A stretch of DNA of 64,000 nucleotides from Clostridiales bacterium (GCA_022774865.1 JALFLH010000015.1:1-64000), one strand, 5' to 3'. Shown: positions 21,636-30,736, numbered from the stretch's first letter. Numbers and translations are program-made. The notes: a model not told the origin generated them from the sequence alone.

Positions 21636-23066
21636 TTAATTGACCAGCGGCATGGTGAACGTGAATTCCGTCTTGCCGTCGCGGCTGGTCACGCTGATAT
21701 TCTCCCCGTGGCTGCATACGATGGTTTTGACGATGTACAATCCCAGTCCCCAGCCGTCCCGGTTCTGGGAGCGGGATTTATCCAGCTTGTGGAACCGGTC
21801 GAATACCAGCGGAAGCTCCTCGGGGGGAATGGTGTCGCCGTCGTTGGACACGGAAACATAGACCTTGCTGCCGCCCTCTCTGATTTTCAACCCCAGAGTG
21901 CCGCCCGCGGGACAGAACTTCACGGCGTTGTCAAGCAGATTGTAGATTACCTGAGTTACATAGTCCTCACAGGCCAGCGTATACACCGGGTGTTCCGGCA
22001 TATCCACATCCACGTTCAGCTTCTTGCCTTCAATTTTCTGCTCGAAGGTAATGAGCACCTGACCCGCACATTCCTCCATGTCGAACCGGCTCTTTTTCTC
22101 CTCCGGAATGCCCTCCTGATCCTGCAGCCGGGAGATGTCCAGCATACTGCGCACCAGCCGGCTCAGGCGCTTGGTCTCGTCGGAGACGATCTGCAGATAG
22201 TGCCGCTGCTTTTCCGGCGGGATGGTGCCATCCAGAATGCCGTCCACATAGCCGGAGATGGTGGTCATGGGGGTTTTCAGCTCGTGGGACACATTGGCCA
22301 CAAATTCCTTGCGCTGGTATTCGCTTTTCTGCAGCTCCTGTGCCATATTGTTGAAGGCCAGCGCCAGATCCTCCACTTCCTCAGGGTAGCTGTCGTCCAG
22401 CTTGACCCGGGCCTCCAGATCCCCGTGACCAAAGGCGCGGGCGGTGGAGGCCATGACTTTCAGCGGATTGGCCTGCCGCCGGGCAAAGATGCTCATGGCC
22501 ACAAAGGCAATCAGCGCGGTGAGCAGGGAGACGAAGATAAACATATTGGAAATCCGGTGCAGAATTTCACTGGTTTTGCCCACGGGGCGGGAGACAATCA
22601 CGATACCCAGATCAGCGCCCGTCAGAGAATCGGTGATGGGCGAGGACACCACATAGCGGGAGTCGGAATACAGACCTTTGATGATCCCGGTGGCCACATC
22701 GCCGCCGTTTTGAAACACCTTGTTCAGGTAGCCGGAGTCCACCCGCATACCCTGGTGGTTGCAGCCGGTGAGCGCGTCGGAGCAGAGCACCACCCGACCC
22801 CGGGCGTCGCAGATGACCGCGTCGGTTCCGGTGACTTCCGATACCACGTCCAGATTGACCAGAAATTCCCGGCTGCTGAAGGAGCCGTCGGAGCAGTAGG
22901 CCGCCGCCAGATCCGCCAGAGAGGAGCTGTTCTGCTGGAGCTGACCCACGGCGTTGTCCGTCAGATAGTCCCTGACCAGCGCCTGAAAGGTAGTGCCCAC
23001 CAGCACCAGAGCCAGCAACAGGATAATGGCCGTCGTTGTAAGGTTGCGGCTGAAGGTGGTTTTCAT
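21636..23066 (-). CDS. Two-component sensor histidine kinase (HAMP, HisKA, HATPase)
   Basis: FVANVSHELKTPMTTISGYVDG, NLLDNAVKFCP, DGWGLGLYIVK. Confidence 0.95.
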   Translation of the reverse strand: MKTTFSRNLTTTAIILLLALVLVGTTFQALVRDYLTDNAVGQLQQNSSSLADLAAAYCSDGSFSSREFLVNLDVVSEVTGTDAVICDARGRVVLCSDALTGCNHQGMRVDSGYLNKVFQNGGDVATGIIKGLYSDSRYVVSSPITDSLTGADLGIVIVSRPVGKTSEILHRISNMFIFVSLLTALIAFVAMSIFARRQANPLKVMASTARAFGHGDLEARVKLDDSYPEEVEDLALAFNNMAQELQKSEYQRKEFVANVSHELKTPMTTISGYVDGILDGTIPPEKQRHYLQIVSDETKRLSRLVRSMLDISRLQDQEGIPEEKKSRFDMEECAGQVLITFEQKIEGKKLNVDVDMPEHPVYTLACEDYVTQVIYNLLDNAVKFCPAGGTLGLKIREGGSKVYVSVSNDGDTIPPEELPLVFDRFHKLDKSRSQNRDGWGLGLYIVKTIVCSHGENISVTSRDGKTEFTFTMPLVN

Positions 23067-23069
23067 GGG

Positions 23070-23756
23070 TTACAGCACCTCGAACTTATATCCGACGCCC
23101 CACACGGTTTTCAGACTCCACTGGTCGGAAACGCCCTCCAGCTTTTCGCGCAGGCGCTTGACGTGGACATCCACGGTACGGGAGTCACCGAAATAGTCAA
23201 AACCCCAGACCTCATCCAGCAGTTGGTTGCGGGTGTAAACCCGGTTGGGCGAGGAAGCCAGATAGTACAGCAGCTCCATCTCCTTGGGCGGGGTATCCAC
23301 TTTTTTCCCGTTTACGGTCAGTTCGAAGGCGTCCATGTCAATGACCAGCTTGTCAAACACCAGCCGCCGGGCTTTTTTCTCGGCGGAAACGCCGGAACTG
23401 CGGCGCAGCACCGCCTCAATCCGGGCCAGCACCTCTTTCATTTCAAAGGGCTTGGTGATGTAGTCGTCGGCGCCGGATTTCAGACCCGTTACCTTGTCGT
23501 CGGTCTCACCCTTGGCGGTCAGCATGATGATGGGGGTCTGAGACTCGGCACGGATGGCCTTGCAGACGCTCCAGCCGTCCATCACGGGCATCATCACATC
23601 CAGCATGACCAGGTCGGGCTTGATGGCCCGGAATTTGGAAAGGCCTTTGCCGCCGTCCTCTGCCACGGTGACGGCGTAGCCCTCCTTTTCCAGATACATC
23701 TGAAGAAGCTCCGCGATATTGCGATCGTCCTCAACAATCAGAACAGATACGGCCAT
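23070..23756 (-). CDS. OmpR/PhoB-family response regulator
   Basis: VLIVEDDRNIAELL, PDLVMLDVMMPVMDG, winged-helix C-terminus VDVHVKRLREKLE. Confidence 0.95.
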   Translation of the reverse strand: MAVSVLIVEDDRNIAELLQMYLEKEGYAVTVAEDGGKGLSKFRAIKPDLVMLDVMMPVMDGWSVCKAIRAESQTPIIMLTAKGETDDKVTGLKSGADDYITKPFEMKEVLARIEAVLRRSSGVSAEKKARRLVFDKLVIDMDAFELTVNGKKVDTPPKEMELLYYLASSPNRVYTRNQLLDEVWGFDYFGDSRTVDVHVKRLREKLEGVSDQWSLKTVWGVGYKFEVL

Positions 23757-23958
23757 AGCAAAATCCTCCATTTTTCGTTTCGTTAGTCTTTTTCACCATT
23801 ATATCGCAAAATGAGACGGTAAAGTGAACAAATTGTAAAGAGTTCAACCGTAATTTGTGAACGGGCAAGTTGTGCTTGCAAATACGGCGGATTGGGGGTA
23901 TGATAGGGGTGTCAATGAACAAAAAGCCACCGGACGGCAGGCAAAAAAGGAGTATCGT

Positions 23959-24843
23959 ATGTTCGAGATGATCGAGATTTTAAAGGCCATTCTCTTCGGC
24001 ATTGTGGAGGGAGTCACCGAATGGCTGCCCATTTCCTCCACGGGCCATCTGATTCTGCTGAACGAATTTGTCAATCTGCAGGTTTCCGAGCAGTTCCAGG
24101 AGATGTTCGATGTGGTGATTCAGCTGGGCGCTATTTTGGCCGTCATTGTGCTGTTTTTCCACAAACTGAACCCTTTCTCCCCCAGCAAATCCGGGCCTGA
24201 AAAGAAGCAGACCTGGGAGCTGTGGTTCAAGGTGATCGTGGCCATCATCCCCTCCGGTGTGGTGGGCGTGCTGCTGGACGACTGGATGGAGGCGCACCTG
24301 CACAACGCCGTGGTGGTGTCCATTGCCCTGATCGTCTATGGTGTGGCGTTTATTCTGGTGGAAAACCGGAAACAGGGGAAATACCTGCGCTTTGCGGGGC
24401 AGGACGGCCCCACCGCGGTGTACGTAAGGCGAAAGCCCATGGAGCGTGTGTATGACATCGGCTTCAAAACCGCCATCGGCATCGGCCTGTTCCAGTGCCT
24501 GAGCCTGGTGCCCGGCACCTCCCGCTCCGGCAGCACCATTCTGGGCGCCATTTTGCTGGGCGTGGGCCGCAGCGCCGGCGCGGAGTTCAGCTTTTTCATG
24601 GCCATTCCCACCATGCTGGGCGCCAGCGCCATCAAGGGACTGAAATTTCTCCTGTCCGGCGTGGGCATCACGGGACTGGAAATCGGAATTCTGGTAGTGG
24701 GCTGCGTGGTGAGCTTTGTGGTGAGCCTGCTGGTGATCAAGGGCCTGATGGAGTACGTGCGCAAGCACTCCTTCTCCGCCTTCGGCGTGTACCGCATTGT
24801 TCTGGGTGTGGTCGTGCTGGCCTATTTTCTGCTCATGAAATAA
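23959..24843 (+). CDS. uppP: Undecaprenyl-diphosphate phosphatase
   Basis: GIVEGVTEWLPISSTGHLIL, PGTSRSGSTILGAILLG; start at ATG after AAAAAAGGAG. Confidence 0.97.
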   Translation: MFEMIEILKAILFGIVEGVTEWLPISSTGHLILLNEFVNLQVSEQFQEMFDVVIQLGAILAVIVLFFHKLNPFSPSKSGPEKKQTWELWFKVIVAIIPSGVVGVLLDDWMEAHLHNAVVVSIALIVYGVAFILVENRKQGKYLRFAGQDGPTAVYVRRKPMERVYDIGFKTAIGIGLFQCLSLVPGTSRSGSTILGAILLGVGRSAGAEFSFFMAIPTMLGASAIKGLKFLLSGVGITGLEIGILVVGCVVSFVVSLLVIKGLMEYVRKHSFSAFGVYRIVLGVVVLAYFLLMK

Positions 24844-24866
24844 AAATAACGCGGGAGGAATGACAT

Positions 24867-25748
24867 ATGGAATACACCATTGAAAACGAGTATCTGAAAG
24901 TCACCGTCACCACCTGGGGCGCGCAGGTCAAGAGCGTGGTGCGCAAAAGCGACGGCGTGGAGCATATATGGAGCGCCGATCCCACGGTCTGGGGCTATCA
25001 TGCCCCCATCCTGTTTCCCTATACCGGCCGTCTGAAGGACGGAAAGCTGGAGGCGAAGGGGAAAACCATCGAAACCGAGCTGCAGCACGGCTTCGCACGC
25101 ACCAGCGAACACGTTTTTGTACGGCAGAACGGGAATACGGTGGTAATGGAGCTGACGGACAGCCCGGAGACGCTGGCGGTGTGGCCGTGGAAATTCCGCC
25201 TGGTTTCCACCTTCACGCTGGAAAGAGACACCCTGCACCATACCCTGACCGTGGAGAATACCGACTCGGAACCCTTCTCCTTCGGCATCGGCTTCCATCC
25301 GGCTTTCGCGGTGCCCTTTGATTCAGCTCACAAGGCCACGGATTACGAGCTGCGCTTCGATGAAATGGAGTCGCCCCTGTGTCTGGAAACCGCGCCCAAG
25401 GGGCTGGTGAACGGAAAGTGCTACTATCTGGGCCGCAATATCCGCGCCATTCCCATTGAGGCGGGGATGTTTGACAACGACAGCCACTGCATGGTCAACC
25501 TGACCTCCAAAACGCTGGGGCTGTACGAGAAAGGCACGGGCCGGGGTGTGGTCTGCGCCATCCGGGATTTCCCCTACTGCCTGATCTGGAGTAAGCCGGG
25601 GATGCCGAAATTTGTCTGCATCGAGCCGTGGAACAGCCTGCCCAGTTCCGAAGCCGGCGGCTATCGGTGGGAAGAAAAACCTGCCGCCGCAGCCGTTCAA
25701 CCCGGTCAGCGGTGGAGCACCACCCTTTCCACCGCCTTTGTGCGATAA
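24867..25748 (+). CDS. Aldose 1-epimerase family protein
   Basis: Galactose mutarotase-like fold; GFARTSEHVF, GIGFHPAFAVPF, CIEPWNSLPS. Confidence 0.9.
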   Translation: MEYTIENEYLKVTVTTWGAQVKSVVRKSDGVEHIWSADPTVWGYHAPILFPYTGRLKDGKLEAKGKTIETELQHGFARTSEHVFVRQNGNTVVMELTDSPETLAVWPWKFRLVSTFTLERDTLHHTLTVENTDSEPFSFGIGFHPAFAVPFDSAHKATDYELRFDEMESPLCLETAPKGLVNGKCYYLGRNIRAIPIEAGMFDNDSHCMVNLTSKTLGLYEKGTGRGVVCAIRDFPYCLIWSKPGMPKFVCIEPWNSLPSSEAGGYRWEEKPAAAAVQPGQRWSTTLSTAFVR

Positions 25749-25753
25749 AAAAG

Positions 25754-25782
25754 ATGAGCGGGGCAGGCGCCCCGCTCATTTT
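25754..25782 (+). terminator. Terminator after aldose epimerase
   Basis: ATGAGCGGGGC/GCCCCGCTCAT + TTTTC. Confidence 0.85.
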
Positions 25783-25793
25783 CGGTTGATTGT

Positions 25794-26156
25794 TCAGGAT
25801 GTTCTTTCGTATATCACGTTCTGATGATTCTGGGTCAGAACCAACCGACTGCCATCCAAAACGCAGGGAAATTCCCAGACCGAATCCCCGTCAAACGAGA
25901 TCCGGAGAATGCCGTCGGAAAGCGTATACGTAAAGTCGCGCTCATGGGAGGTTCCGTTGACAATCTGGGTTTCTTTTCCGGTCAGATCCGCTTCAAAGCG
26001 GAAGATGACCCGGTTGTCTGTCGGTTGATTCTCCGAGCTGCCAAGACTGGCTGCTTTTGTCTCCCAGCTTCCGACAATTCCCTCTTTCTGTGCGCAGGCG
26101 CCAAAGCACAGCAGACAGCACAGTGTCAGTGCAGCCAAAATTATTTTCGATTTCAT
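25794..26156 (-). CDS. Small putative lipoprotein of unknown function
   Basis: Signal peptide with lipobox-like LCFGAC; lipocalin-like IVGSWETK start of mature domain. Confidence 0.65.
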   Translation of the reverse strand: MKSKIILAALTLCCLLCFGACAQKEGIVGSWETKAASLGSSENQPTDNRVIFRFEADLTGKETQIVNGTSHERDFTYTLSDGILRISFDGDSVWEFPCVLDGSRLVLTQNHQNVIYERTS

Positions 26157-26313
26157 ACGTATCCTCCTTTCATTTCACTGCTGGGCTGCTTGCAATGCGC
26201 CAAAGAAGCCTTTCTTTCCTGTTATCGTTACGCATCTCACGGAAAGACCTCCTGACAGTGACATAGATGGAGAAAAGGGGGCAAGCGATTGCCCCCTTTA
26301 ATATCGTAATGGA

Positions 26314-26391
26314 TTACTTAAAATACCGCTCCAGCAGGCCCTTGAGCGCCTTGCCGTGACGAGCCTCGTCCCGGGTCATCTCGTGGACGGT
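26314..26391 (-). pseudogene. Displaced 3' end of the reverse-rubrerythrin gene (attachment-site duplicate)
   Basis: Encodes [25 protein letters not shown], 68/78 nt identical to 28271-28348, 9 of 10 differences synonymous. Confidence 0.85.
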
Positions 26392-26499
26392 TTGCAAAAC
26401 GCAGCCTTTCAGGCAGCTTATTTGCAGGGTGTGGATGGCTTTTCTGCCTTAATTATAGCAGAAAACAAAAGAAATTGCAATAATCTTTCTTGCATCTTC

Positions 26500-26562
26500 A
26501 GTACAAGTCTTGTACGACTCCCTAACATCTTTCTAACATCTTTGGTACAATTTTAGTACAAG
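26500..26562. repeat. Left-end GTACAA repeats and IR arm
   Basis: GTACAA at 26501, 26545, 26556; TTGTAC at 26510; AACATCTTTCTAACATCTTT 26524-26543. Confidence 0.65.
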
Positions 26563-26576
26563 ATTTGGAGGTAGTT

Positions 26577-26951
26577 ATGGCTACGAATAGTACAGGCGTG
26601 TACCAGAAGGATAATGGGTACTGGGAGTACCGCTTTGTGATGATGGTGGACGGCAAGCAGATCAACAAGAAGAAATCTACCGATGCCTTTGGCAATAAGC
26701 TGAAAACCAAGAGAGAAGCAATCAAGGCAAGAGAGGCCGCCATGCTTGCGGCTCGCACGGTCAGGGAGGAAAAGCCCAAAACCACCCGCCGCACAGTCAA
26801 AGATGTCTATGAAGAATACTGCGAAAAGGGGCGGAAGGACAGGGCATACCAAACCATCCGCAAACAGGACAGCATTTGGGAGAACCACCTGTTTGCTAAA
26901 TTCGGCAAAGCTTCCATTTCTTCTTCGGGAGTGGTGTGGAGAATGATGTAG
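26577..26951 (+). pseudogene. Truncated tyrosine-type integrase (N-terminal arm-binding domain only)
   Basis: MATNSTGVYQKDNGYWEYRFVMMVDGKQINKKKSTDAFGNKLKTKREA...YQTIRKQDSIWENHLFAKFG then out-of-family tail; catalytic domain absent. Confidence 0.75.
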
Positions 26952-27163
26952 TCTCTCATGTAGGCATAGGTCAAGCCCTTGTAGACCTTCTTGCCGTCGT
27001 TCTTTTTAATTTGACGGGTGACAACGGTAAAAGTGGGGTAGTCCCGCCGCACACTCTGAAGATGGGCGTATTCTTCACTGCTGGTATCGGTGCACTTCTT
27101 GGCAAACAGGCGGGTCATCACAATCTGGTTCTTCTCAAAGTTAATCATCAGTGCGTTCTTCAT
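26807..27163 (-). pseudogene. C-terminally truncated copy of the small YKGLTYxYM protein
   Basis: Family-like to HTTPEEEMEA; rest is antisense to the integrase remnant. Confidence 0.6.
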
Positions 27164-27275
27164 AATTCATTTCCTCCAAAATTCAAGTTCTTCAGCTTCA
27201 GGGGTGTTTTCCTGTTCTTTATGTCTTAATTATATCAGGTGTTTTTGCAAACCAGTCGTTTTATTGGTACTGTGC

Positions 27276-27683
27276 TCAAGCAGCAACCAGTTTGGCGCAG
27301 TTTTCGTGGTACTCTCGGATGGCAGGGAACTTGTTCAGGAACCACTTCTTCATTTCGATGTAAGAATGGGCTTCAACCAGATTCTCCTTGGCTTCGTCGC
27401 TCAGGCCACGCAGCATCAGATATTCAGCCATGATGGACTTTTTCTCGTCATCATGCATCTGGATGTACATTTCCATGTAGTCGTAGGTCAGCCCCTTGTA
27501 GGTGTTCTTCTTGGCTGCGGGCTTCTGGCTGACGGTTGCGACAGAGAAAGTGGGGTAATCCTTGCGGGCTTCCTGAAGGTTTTTATACTCGGTGGTGCCG
27601 AACTTGGCAGCAGCCTTGGCTTCCTTCTTGCTCAGTTCGATGGTGTGCTTCTTCTCGTTGATAAACATAGTAAATTCCTCCAA
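27276..27683 (-). CDS. Small element-encoded protein of unknown function (YKGLTYDYM family, 135 aa)
   Basis: Paralogous to the neighbour (EYxxLQxxRxDYPTFxV...YKGLTYxYMxxYIxxH), RBS GGAGG, shared promoter. Confidence 0.6.
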   Translation of the reverse strand: MEEFTMFINEKKHTIELSKKEAKAAAKFGTTEYKNLQEARKDYPTFSVATVSQKPAAKKNTYKGLTYDYMEMYIQMHDDEKKSIMAEYLMLRGLSDEAKENLVEAHSYIEMKKWFLNKFPAIREYHENCAKLVAA

Positions 27684-27976
27684 ATTTTGATTTTTTATCA
27701 GGTGTTGTCCTGTTCTTTATGTCTTAATTATACCAGTCGGTTTTGTAAATCGGTCGTTTTACTGGTACTTGTTTTCAAGAGGAGGAAGCATTTTCCCTGT
27801 TGTTTGGGAGGTCTTGTGTTCCTCTCTCTTTGTACTTGTATTATAGCATTCTTATTTCTGGGTCGGTCGTTCTATGATGACTTGTTACCCCCCGAAAACA
27901 AAAGAAAAGCGAACCTTTGACGGGTTCGCTTGAGCGGGGGGCGGGGCTTCTTCAAAGGCCGCCGCAAGTCTTGTAA

Positions 27977-28198
27977 AAAGATGTTAGAAAGATGTATGAT
28001 TCTTCTTTGAAACTTGCTTGCTTCTGGTATAAAAGTTGAGAAAAAGTTTGCAAGATGTCCATTATAACCTTGTTTCGTGAACAATCCATCTGATATACTA
28101 AATGCACAAAATGGTACAAGATTTAGGAAGTACAATTTTGGGAGAAAAAAGCCCTTCTTGAGAGAGCTTCACATGGTACAAGTACAAGAAAAGTACAA
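27977..28198. repeat. Right-end IR arm and GTACAA repeats
   Basis: AAAGATGTTAGAAAGATGT 27977-27995 (inverted match to left end); GTACAA at 28114, 28130, 28176, 28182, 28193. Confidence 0.65.
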
Positions 28199-28224
28199 GG
28201 CAGTTGGGTGGAGATACCAAAAAA

Positions 28225-28250
28225 GAAGGAGCGGAAAGTTCCGCTCCCTC
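28225..28250 (-). terminator. Terminator after intact rubrerythrin
   Basis: GGAGCGG/CCGCTCC with TTCTTTTTT on the minus strand. Confidence 0.75.
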
Positions 28251-28270
28251 TTGGAAATGGGCTGTATTTC

Positions 28271-28861
28271 TTACTTGAAGTAGCGCTCCAGCAGTCCCTT
28301 CAGAGCCTTGCCGTGACGGGCCTCGTCACGGGCCATCTCGTGAACGGTGTCGTGGATGGCGTCCAGACCGTTCTTCTTGGCGCACTTGGCCAGATCGAAC
28401 TTGCCGGCGGTAGCGCCGAACTCGCAGTCCACACGCCAGGCCAGATTCTTCTTGGTGGAGGCGGTCATGTTGGGCTCCAGATCCTCGCCCAGCAGCTCGG
28501 CGAACTTGGCGGCGTGCTCGGCTTCCTCGTAGGCAGCCTTCTCCCAGTACAGGCCGATCTCGGGATAGCCCTCGCGGTGGGCAATCCGCGCCATGCACAG
28601 GTACATACCAACCTCGCTGCACTCGCCGTTGAAGTTGGCGTTCAACTGCTCAAAGATGAACTTCTTGTCCTCCTCGGAGATGTCGGGGTTGTTCTTCACG
28701 GTCTTGGCGTAGACACCAAACTCATGCTCGGCAGCCAGCTTGCCCTCTTCCATGACCTTGAACTTGGAGCCGTCCACCTTGCAGACGGGGCACTTGAAGC
28801 CTTCGGGAATGGAATCGCCTTCATAAACATAGCCGCAGACGGGACATACAAACTTTTTCAT
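28271..28861 (-). CDS. Reverse rubrerythrin (N-terminal rubredoxin + ferritin-like diiron domain)
   Basis: [13 protein letters not shown]...CPVC at N-terminus, then [44 protein letters not shown] and [11 protein letters not shown]. Confidence 0.95.
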   Translation of the reverse strand: MKKFVCPVCGYVYEGDSIPEGFKCPVCKVDGSKFKVMEEGKLAAEHEFGVYAKTVKNNPDISEEDKKFIFEQLNANFNGECSEVGMYLCMARIAHREGYPEIGLYWEKAAYEEAEHAAKFAELLGEDLEPNMTASTKKNLAWRVDCEFGATAGKFDLAKCAKKNGLDAIHDTVHEMARDEARHGKALKGLLERYFK

Positions 28862-28903
28862 AATAAAATCCTCCTGTAAATTTGAAAATTGATTGTTGAG
28901 AGA

Positions 28904-29023
28904 TTACTCGTCGACTTCCTCGAACATATCGGCGCCGACCCCGCACAGGGGGCACTCGAAATCTTCGGGCAGTTCGTCACCCTCGTAGACATAGCCGCAG
29001 ACGGTGCAGACAAACTTCTTCAT
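28904..29023 (-). CDS. Stand-alone rubredoxin-like protein (39 aa)
   Basis: [39 protein letters not shown]; missing from the ORF track because of length. Confidence 0.9.
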   Translation of the reverse strand: MKKFVCTVCGYVYEGDELPEDFECPLCGVGADMFEEVDE

Positions 29024-29430
29024 GGTGTTTCCTCCTTTTCATCAGATTGACACATCCGGCAGGTGCCGTAAAAACACAGTTGGCAGGAATCCACCCGGCC
29101 GCCGGACAGGCCGGAAGCTGCTTCGTTCAACTCCTCCGGGATTTGCATCCCGGCCAGATCCACCACCCTGCCACAGCCGGTGCAGATATAGTGGACGTGG
29201 GGGGCGGTGTTGCCATCAAACCGTTCTGCGCCCTTCACGGTGCCCAGGCTGGCGATGATCCCCTGCTCTTTGAACAGAGCCAGATTGCGGTACACCGTGC
29301 CAAGGGAAATATCGGGTATTTCAGGCTTGAGCCTGTTGTAAATCCATTCCGCCGAGGGATGATCCGTGGTGCCGCGCAGACAGGAGAGAATGGCATCGCG
29401 CTTACGGAAGTGTTTTGCCGTTCTTTCCAT
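29020..29430 (-). CDS. Fur-family transcriptional regulator (PerR-like)
   Basis: [44 protein letters not shown], CxxC pair near C-terminus. Confidence 0.93.
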   Translation of the reverse strand: MERTAKHFRKRDAILSCLRGTTDHPSAEWIYNRLKPEIPDISLGTVYRNLALFKEQGIIASLGTVKGAERFDGNTAPHVHYICTGCGRVVDLAGMQIPEELNEAASGLSGGRVDSCQLCFYGTCRMCQSDEKEETP

Positions 29431-29517
29431 TGGCGCCTCCTGAATCAGAACTAATCTTGTTTACGTTCCTATCATAGCACACCGATTTGGAGTTGTCAAT
29501 AAGAATAATTCTTATTC

Positions 29518-30615
29518 TTATTTAATTTCAAAAGCTCTGGCAACTTCCTTCAAAAGCTGCCGGATCTGCAAATGCTGAGGGCAGGCCGCTTCACACTGGC
29601 CGCAGCCCACGCAGGCAGAGGCTGTGGATTCAAAAGCGGCGTAGTCCTTCTCCGGCTCGCCCTCCCCAGCGCGCTTGCGGTTCATGCAGGCAAACAGATC
29701 GGGAATCGGAATCCCGGCCGGACAGCCGTCGGTGCAGTAGTGGCAGGCGGTGCAGGGAATTTTGTTCCGTGCCTGATAGAGGGTGCGCACCCGGCTGATA
29801 AGCGCCTGCTCCTGATCGCTCAGCGGCTGGAAATCCGTCATAAAGGACAGATTGTCCGCCATCTGGGCTTCATCACTCATACCGGAGAGTACCATGGCGA
29901 TGCCGTCGAATCCGGCGGCAAAGCGGATGGCGTAGCTGGCCGGACTGCCGCCGGGCAGCAGCGCCAGCGCGTCTTCCGGCAGATTGACCAGACTTCCGCC
30001 CTTCACCGGCTCCATGACAATCACGGGCTTGCCGTGTCTGCGGCAGACCTCATAGCATTCCCGGCTGTGCACGTTCGGGTCATCGTAGTCGGCGTAGTTG
30101 AACTGAAGCTGCACGAATTCCAGCTCCGGCCGCTCGGTGAGAATCCGCTCCAGTACGGCGGGGCTGTCGTGGAAGGACATTCCCACGTGATGCAGCACGC
30201 CCTCGGCTTTCAGCGCCTGGGCAATGTCGTAGGCGCCCATGGTCTGGTATTTTTCATGTCGCTGGGCGGTCATGGCGTGCATCAGATAGAAATCAAAATA
30301 GCTTACCCCGCAGGCATCCAACTGGCAGTTTACCAGCGGGCGGATGTCGCCGGCGCAGGAGAAGCAGCCGTCCGACAGTTTGTTGGCCAGAACAAACCGT
30401 TCCCGGGGATAGCGGGAGGAAAGACAGGCCTTTACCGCCTGCTCGCTTTTGCCCTTGATGTAGGGGTGGGCTGTGTCGAAATAATTGAATCCCGCCGCCA
30501 GAAAGGCATCCACCATTTTGCAGGTGGTCTGAAGATCCACATCCTCGCCCGTCATGGGCAGGCGCATCAGGCCGAAGCCGAAGTTTTTACTGATTTCCGG
30601 AAAAAATGGATTCAT
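29518..30615 (-). CDS. Aldo/keto reductase with C-terminal 4Fe-4S ferredoxin domain
   Basis: AKR N-terminus; CTACHYCTDGCPAGIPIP and CVGCGQCEAACPQHL. Confidence 0.95.
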   Translation of the reverse strand: MNPFFPEISKNFGFGLMRLPMTGEDVDLQTTCKMVDAFLAAGFNYFDTAHPYIKGKSEQAVKACLSSRYPRERFVLANKLSDGCFSCAGDIRPLVNCQLDACGVSYFDFYLMHAMTAQRHEKYQTMGAYDIAQALKAEGVLHHVGMSFHDSPAVLERILTERPELEFVQLQFNYADYDDPNVHSRECYEVCRRHGKPVIVMEPVKGGSLVNLPEDALALLPGGSPASYAIRFAAGFDGIAMVLSGMSDEAQMADNLSFMTDFQPLSDQEQALISRVRTLYQARNKIPCTACHYCTDGCPAGIPIPDLFACMNRKRAGEGEPEKDYAAFESTASACVGCGQCEAACPQHLQIRQLLKEVARAFEIK

Positions 30616-30736
30616 ACCGGTGCCTCCGTTTTTTATTTTGATTGTAAATCAAAACCGGGAAAAAGTAAAGCGAAAGACGGCTGACAGATCTATTCAAAAA
30701 ATTTAATATTTTAGGGGCAGACAACCGGCCTTTCAT

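Larger units (their letters stand above)
26392..28270. mobile_element. Decayed integrative element inserted at the 3' end of rubrerythrin
   Basis: Flanked by duplicated gene 3' ends; truncated integrase; GTACAA repeats at both ends; lower GC than surroundings. Confidence 0.75.

Noticed and set aside
21708-23786. 692-aa plus-strand ORF
   Set aside because: Antisense to the histidine kinase and response regulator genes.
26936-27920. Plus-strand ORFs 26936-27229 and 27090-27920
   Set aside because: Antisense to the small element genes, which have RBS and promoter support on minus.
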